The notes under the pieces were generated by a model that was not told the DNA's origin, ran no database searches, and worked only from the letters and a program-made list of their open reading frames with translations. Position numbers and translations under genes: made by a program. From Treponema sp. (GTDB lineage Bacteria > Spirochaetota > Spirochaetia > Treponematales > Treponemataceae): a stretch of 64,000 nucleotides of DNA. Of the stretch, positions 59,397 through 64,000 are shown piece after piece. How positions within the stretch are numbered: position 1 is the first letter of the stretch; every line of letters begins with the position of its first letter. The stretch spans positions 1 to 64,000 of the forward strand of contig JAFUDX010000032.1 in NCBI GenBank assembly GCA_017464425.1. The letters are read 5' to 3'.

Positions 59397-60902
59397 ATGA
59401 AACAAGAATTAAAGCTTGCTACCGTTTTTAGTGGCATTGGTGCTATTGAACACGCACTAGACAGAATGAATCTTTCTCACAAAATAGTCTTTGCTTGTGA
59501 CAATGGTGATGTCGATATTCTCTCAAAAAAAATTCCTGAAGATATTTCAGAGATTGAAAAAGAACTCTCAGAATTGACGAAAGAAATTGAAAAAATTGAA
59601 GTTCAAGATGAAGAAGATAAACTGTACAAAGATGAATTGACATTGATTCTTGCAAAAACAAATGAGGAGCTTGTAACCTATAAGGGCATGAATCTTGAAA
59701 ATTCCAGTGAAAACAAAATAAAACGAAAAATCAAAGATATTTGCCAGCGAACAGGAATGTTGCATGAAAAAATTAATTCTTTTCGTATTTTAAAAGAACT
59801 TTCAAAAATTGATTCTTATGAAGAAAAGAAAAAGTTTGTGGATTCGCTCTACAAAGGCAAGAACGAGAGCAATAAAGTAAAGAAAACCTATATGGCGAAC
59901 TACAAACTTGATGAAAGCAATTTCCATTGGAATGTTTCATTTTTGGACGGCAACCAATATAAAGATGAGGTTGATTTATTTGTTGGCGGAAGTCCTTGCC
60001 AGTCATTCAGTTTAGTGGGCAAGCAGAGAGGGCTTGCAGACACGCGTGGCACTCTTTTTTATGAATACGCTCGTCTTGTAAAGGAAATTCGCCCAAAAGT
60101 TTTTATTTATGAAAATGTAAAAGCACTTTTGAGCAACGACAACGGAAAAACTTGGGAAACAGTCTCAAAAGTTTTTACTGATTTGAATTATAATTGGAAG
60201 TACAAGGTTCTCAATGCAAAAGATTATGGAATTCCACAAAATCGTGAACGAGTTTTTGTTGTTGGATTCAGAAACGATTTTAAACTTGAAAAAGAATTTG
60301 AATTTCCACAGCCTATAAAACTTGAAAAGAAAATGCAGGATTTCTTAATTGATAACGCTCCAGGTGGTTATTTTCTTCCCGAAAAAGGTGTTGATTTTGT
60401 AACGGACGAAAAAAATCTTACAAAACGCTATACTCAGATTGACGGCGAAATTCAATTGTGCCAAAAGAAAAATCAACAGTTCAATTGGCATGGTGATTTT
60501 GTATTCCAAAGCGAAGAAGAGGCAAAACAAAAAATTAAAGTCGATTTGAAAAAATACTTTCTGTCTGAAAAAGTGCGAAAATATGTTTTGGCAACAGGCA
60601 CAAAAAATTTCTATTCAAAACCGAAAACAGACTTGGAAGTCGCCCGCCCCCTTCTTACCACAATGCATAAAATGCACCGTGCAGGGGTTGATAATTATGT
60701 AACAACTGACGGAAGATTGCGAAAACTGACCCCACGCGAATGCTTTAGACTTATGGGGTTCAGCGATACTTTTGTTATTCCCGTATCAGACACTTCTGCG
60801 TATCAACAGGCGGGGAATTCCATTGTTGTGGATGTTCTGATTCATATTATGAATAAAATTTTTGAATCATACCCTGCATTAAAATCTGACGAGGTAAACT
60901 AA
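59397..60902 (+). CDS. DNA (cytosine-5) methyltransferase with coiled-coil insertion
   Basis: The 501-residue protein has motif I (LATVFSGIGAIEHAL), the catalytic PC motif (GGSPCQSFSLVGKQRG, about 200), the ENV motif, motif VIII (QNRERVFVVGF) and motif X (QQAGNSIVVDVLIH). It transfers a methyl group to C5 of cytosine. Between motif I/II and the motif before PC is a roughly 110-residue, highly charged coiled coil (KELSELTKEIEKIEVQDEED) absent from typical enzymes. The gene is more A+T-rich than the flanking par genes, suggesting acquisition. The HNH gene follows after 1 nt. Confidence 0.9.
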   Translation: MKQELKLATVFSGIGAIEHALDRMNLSHKIVFACDNGDVDILSKKIPEDISEIEKELSELTKEIEKIEVQDEEDKLYKDELTLILAKTNEELVTYKGMNLENSSENKIKRKIKDICQRTGMLHEKINSFRILKELSKIDSYEEKKKFVDSLYKGKNESNKVKKTYMANYKLDESNFHWNVSFLDGNQYKDEVDLFVGGSPCQSFSLVGKQRGLADTRGTLFYEYARLVKEIRPKVFIYENVKALLSNDNGKTWETVSKVFTDLNYNWKYKVLNAKDYGIPQNRERVFVVGFRNDFKLEKEFEFPQPIKLEKKMQDFLIDNAPGGYFLPEKGVDFVTDEKNLTKRYTQIDGEIQLCQKKNQQFNWHGDFVFQSEEEAKQKIKVDLKKYFLSEKVRKYVLATGTKNFYSKPKTDLEVARPLLTTMHKMHRAGVDNYVTTDGRLRKLTPRECFRLMGFSDTFVIPVSDTSAYQQAGNSIVVDVLIHIMNKIFESYPALKSDEVN

Positions 60903-60903
60903 A

Positions 60904-61902
60904 ATGAAAATTCTAGATGAAAATTGGGATGTTAAAGAAATTTATGATTCTGTTATAACCGTTCCTGATTGTTTTGTTGTAAATAAAAATCAACTAGGAA
61001 CAGGTCACGGCGAAGCAAAACTGTATATAGGCTCAAAAGAAGCGATGAGAAATTTCTTTGGAAGTGAAGGTTTCTCGGCAAAATGTTTTATGTTAAAGAA
61101 AGATTTGCTTGATTATTTAACTGCGGTCAAATCGGAGTATTTCTCTCCATCTCAAAATTATGTTGGAAAAAATACTTTTAAGGATTTGTGGAATGAACGC
61201 GTGGTACTTGTAAACAATCTCGATGATATTATTTGGTTTGAAGCAAATGACCAAACTCAGATAAGAGGCCCGCGTGGTTATGTAAACTCGACTGATGACG
61301 GATATAAAATCATTCGCACTTTAGCATTGCCACTGATTAGTTATATTTCTTCGATGATGCTAGTTCGCCCAAACAATGAGATTGTTTTTTATTGGAAACT
61401 TTTTGTTGATTTTGACGCAATAGCCGAAAAGAAAAACGGACCGCTTGTTTTCAACTATGGAAAGAAAACTTTGGACGAAAATGGTGAGGTTGTCGAAGAA
61501 CGAAAAAATCAAAAACTTTCGGAAGAATCGAATAACGCTCGGCAAGGTCAAGGAAAGTTTCGGGATAAACTTTTGGAAGAATGCCCTTTTTGTCCAATTA
61601 CTATGTGTACCGAAGAAAAATTGCTTATCGCAAGCCACATAAAGCCATGGGCAGTTTCAAATGAAAAAGAAAAAATTGACCCAAAAAATGGATTTATGTT
61701 ATCTCCACTCTATGATAAACTCTTTGATAAAGGCTTTATCACATTTACAAATGACAAACACATGATTCTATCAAATTGGATTTCAAATAAAAACTATGAG
61801 AGACTAGGTGTCGTGAATAATTCATACTATCAGATGCTTCCTATTGATGATAAACGAATTGAATACTTAGAATATCACAGAACTTCTGTTTTTAAGGGAT
61901 AA
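60904..61902 (+). CDS. HNH endonuclease, probable restriction enzyme partner
   Basis: The 332-residue protein has a C-terminal HNH domain: CPFCPITMCTEEKLLIASHI with KPW, then DPKNGFMLSPLYDKLFDKGF, the H, N and D/H positions of restriction-type HNH nucleases. The N-terminal 200 residues are not recognised and probably read the DNA site. Placement 1 nt after a cytosine methyltransferase with a GAGGT ribosome site in its end indicates a type II restriction-modification pair. Confidence 0.82.
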   Translation: MKILDENWDVKEIYDSVITVPDCFVVNKNQLGTGHGEAKLYIGSKEAMRNFFGSEGFSAKCFMLKKDLLDYLTAVKSEYFSPSQNYVGKNTFKDLWNERVVLVNNLDDIIWFEANDQTQIRGPRGYVNSTDDGYKIIRTLALPLISYISSMMLVRPNNEIVFYWKLFVDFDAIAEKKNGPLVFNYGKKTLDENGEVVEERKNQKLSEESNNARQGQGKFRDKLLEECPFCPITMCTEEKLLIASHIKPWAVSNEKEKIDPKNGFMLSPLYDKLFDKGFITFTNDKHMILSNWISNKNYERLGVVNNSYYQMLPIDDKRIEYLEYHRTSVFKG

Positions 61903-61904
61903 AT

Positions 61905-61985
61905 CTTTTTCGGGGGCGTTGCGGGGAACTCCCCGCAGAGAGGGTAGCGAAAAACGCCGTAGGCGGTTGTAGCGAGGGGGAGACT
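61905..61985. repeat. REP-like G+C-rich element between HNH gene and parC
   Basis: It contains the hairpin GCGGGG-AACT-CCCCGC (about 61921-61936) and the GCCGTAGGC motif shared with 18340-18450. Its composition is much more G+C-rich than the two genes before it. It may mark the edge of the inserted restriction module. Confidence 0.6.
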
Positions 61986-62014
61986 TTCCCCTTCTGCATA
62001 AAAGGGATAGAATT

Positions 62015-63955
62015 ATGGCATTTGTAAAAAACTTATTCGACAAAAACTTCATTGAGTATGCGTCTTATGTTATTCGCGACAGGGCGATTCCGGACTTGGA
62101 GGACGGGCTTAAGCCTGTTCAGCGGCGCATTATGCACACGCTGTTTGAGGTGAACGACGGGCTTTTCCAAAAGGTTCAGTTTGTCGTTGGGCGCACGATG
62201 AAATATCACCCGCACGGGGACGCTTCAATTTACGGGGCGTTGGTCAATCTTGCGAACAAAGAGATTTTCATCGAAAAGCAGGGAAACTTCGGCAACAAGT
62301 ACACGGGTGACGGTGCTTCCGCGGGGCGTTACATTGAGTGTCGCGTGCATCCGCTCGCAAAGGAATTTTTGGTCACGAACAAGGAAATCACGCACTATGT
62401 TCCGAATTATGACGGGCGCGATTTGGAACCGGAGGTGTACCGCTCAAAACTGCCGGTTACGCTTCTGATTGGTGCGGAGGGAATCGCTGTCGGCATGAGC
62501 ACGAAAATTCTGCCGTACAATTTAAAAGAAGTCTTGGAAGCCGAGATAAAATGCCTGAAGGGCGAGAAATTCAAGATTCTCCCCGATGTTTCGACGGGCG
62601 GGCTGATTGATGTCTCCAATTACAATGACGGGAACGGAAAAATCATCACGCGGGCGAAATTCGACACTTCGGACGAAAAACGAATCATCATCACCGAGCT
62701 TCCGCTGGATACGAACGCAAAGGGGCTTTTGGAATCAATCGATTCTGCGTACAAGGCAGGAAAAATCAAAATCAGTTCCGTTGACAATTTTACAACCGAC
62801 CACTGCAACATCGAAATCAAACTTCCGCGCGGCGTGTATTCAAAAGATGTGATTGACGCGCTCTATGCCTACACAGACTGCGAAAAAACGATTGCCTGCT
62901 CAATGCTTGTCATCAAGGACAATATGCCCGTTACGATGACGGCGACCGAAATCATCAAATATTACGCTCAGAAACTCACCGCAATCATCAAGGACGAGCT
63001 TGAATTTGAAAAACGAAAGCTTACCGAAGAACTGCATTTGCGCACTTTGGAGCGAATCTTCGTTGAGGAGCGCATTTACAAGGAAATCGAAAACAAGCGA
63101 ACTGCCGAAACTGTCGCGAAAGCCGTAAAAGACGGATTCAAGCCGTTTAAGGACGAGCTTGTCCGAGAAGTGAGCGATGATGATGTGGAGCATTTGCTTC
63201 AGATTCCTATTCGGCGAATCTCGCTCTTCGACATTCAGAAAAACCGCGACCAAGTGAAGGCAATCAAAGACCGCCTCAAAGAAATCAACCGCCGCTTAAA
63301 GGATTTGACTGGCTGTGCCATTGAGTATTTGGACGGAATGCTGGATAAATTCAAGAAAATCGCCCCAGAGCTTTTAAAACGCAACACCACCGTCGCAAAA
63401 TTCAGCGCGACCGATGTAAAAGAAGTCGCTCGGCAAGACCTTTCGCTCCGCTACGACGAAAAAGGCTACCTCGGAATCAGCGTTTCGGGCGGCTCGGAGC
63501 TGATGAAAGTCTCGCCCTACGACCGAATTATCTATGTGCGGCGGAACGGCATGTACACGATTACCGATGTGCCCGACAAGCTCTTCATCGACAAGGGAAT
63601 GTGGTTCTGTGCGCTCGCCGACAAGGAAAAACTGCCGAAGCAGCTTTTCACGGTGATTTTTAAAGACCCGGAGACTGGCTATGCCTCAATCAAACGCTGC
63701 CGAATCCCCAGCTGGATTATGAACAGGGATTATTTCCTCGCCCCCGACGGCATGGAAGTGCTTCACATCGATACGCGAGAAAAATTCACCTTCACCCTGC
63801 ACTACGCCAAAAAACCGCGCGTAAAAATCCTCGAAGAAAAGTTCAAAGCGCAGGATTTTGAGGAAAAAGGCTTGAAAACGCTCGGCGTGCGGTTGAGCAC
63901 GCATGAAGTCGAGAGCATTCAGGTGGACGGCGCGCAATTGGAGTTGGGGTTGTAG
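62015..63955 (+). CDS. parC: DNA topoisomerase IV subunit A
   Basis: The 646-residue protein carries the breakage-reunion domain: YVIRDRAIPDLEDGLKPVQ, YHPHGDASIYGALVN and the catalytic Tyr in ASAGRYIECRVHPLA. It then has the tower and coiled-coil regions (about 300-440), but the C-terminal beta-pinwheel is shorter than in E. coli ParC (752 residues). A GGGATAG site precedes the ATG. ParE is 2.7 kb upstream. Confidence 0.93.
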   Translation: MAFVKNLFDKNFIEYASYVIRDRAIPDLEDGLKPVQRRIMHTLFEVNDGLFQKVQFVVGRTMKYHPHGDASIYGALVNLANKEIFIEKQGNFGNKYTGDGASAGRYIECRVHPLAKEFLVTNKEITHYVPNYDGRDLEPEVYRSKLPVTLLIGAEGIAVGMSTKILPYNLKEVLEAEIKCLKGEKFKILPDVSTGGLIDVSNYNDGNGKIITRAKFDTSDEKRIIITELPLDTNAKGLLESIDSAYKAGKIKISSVDNFTTDHCNIEIKLPRGVYSKDVIDALYAYTDCEKTIACSMLVIKDNMPVTMTATEIIKYYAQKLTAIIKDELEFEKRKLTEELHLRTLERIFVEERIYKEIENKRTAETVAKAVKDGFKPFKDELVREVSDDDVEHLLQIPIRRISLFDIQKNRDQVKAIKDRLKEINRRLKDLTGCAIEYLDGMLDKFKKIAPELLKRNTTVAKFSATDVKEVARQDLSLRYDEKGYLGISVSGGSELMKVSPYDRIIYVRRNGMYTITDVPDKLFIDKGMWFCALADKEKLPKQLFTVIFKDPETGYASIKRCRIPSWIMNRDYFLAPDGMEVLHIDTREKFTFTLHYAKKPRVKILEEKFKAQDFEEKGLKTLGVRLSTHEVESIQVDGAQLELGL

Positions 63956-64000
63956 ATGGGCAATACGACAGAAATTCAAAACAAACTTCAGATTTTCGAC
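63956..64000 (+). CDS. Start of a gene cut by the window edge
   Basis: An ATG follows the parC stop immediately (TAGATG) and reads MGNTTEIQNKLQIFD to the end of the window without a stop. The tight spacing suggests translational coupling to parC. The product cannot be told from 15 residues. Confidence 0.45.
   Translation, partial: MGNTTEIQNKLQIFD

Overview
The window looks like a chromosomal segment of a spirochaete, most likely a host-associated Treponema relative. This is inferred from gene content: a very large GreA with a long N-terminal region, several lipoproteins with short C-terminal signal boxes, paired TRAP solute receptors, ThyX, an archaeal/fungal-type aspartate-semialdehyde dehydrogenase, ParE/ParC and periplasmic TPR proteins. 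I see no rRNA, tRNA, CRISPR array or complete insertion sequence. The name is a judgement from protein recognition, not from a search.

Region 1 to 10 kb is accessory. On the minus strand lie a decayed azoreductase-like gene, a NUDIX hydrolase, an AbiEii toxin, a frameshifted histidine phosphatase, a MATE transporter and an AbiEi antitoxin, so the two halves of a type IV toxin-antitoxin pair flank two cargo genes. A nitrilase-fold protein, a metallo-beta-lactamase-fold protein and a pentapeptide-repeat protein follow. Then come murI and an AAA ATPase/nuclease preceded by four copies of a palindromic element.

Region 10 to 30 kb is mostly metabolic: manC, malQ, a split chromate transporter, deoD, a broken XRE regulator with a large FN3 lipoprotein, a GIY-YIG protein, asd and dapA (lysine/diaminopimelate), potC-potD without potA-potB, an SPFH protein, a divergent thyX, a VWA gene remnant next to an AAA/PD-(D/E)XK gene, a lytic transglycosylase and a PTS IIA protein. 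Region 30 to 40 kb has a radical SAM protein, a second, long malQ, two DctP receptors overlapping a GGDEF protein, ruvA, ruvB and queA. Region 40 to 49 kb is on the minus strand: a large surface metalloprotease-like protein, recA, and an rpe-led operon of secreted/TPR proteins. Region 49 to 64 kb has a TPR protein, giant greA, a cation/proton antiporter with an MgtC-like protein, a LEA-type lipoprotein, an orphan DppB-like permease, and parE and parC separated by a methyltransferase/HNH restriction module.

Three patterns run through the window. First, at least 14 genes have a -10 hexamer ending exactly 6 nt before the start codon and no Shine-Dalgarno sequence, often with a -35 box 17 nt further upstream, which implies leaderless mRNAs. 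Second, small dispersed palindromic repeats of several families fill many intergenic gaps, nest in one another, supply stop codons, and have been absorbed in frame into at least three proteins. Third, several accessory genes are broken (azoreductase, phosphatase, XRE regulator, VWA protein), pointing to active turnover of genes at these sites.
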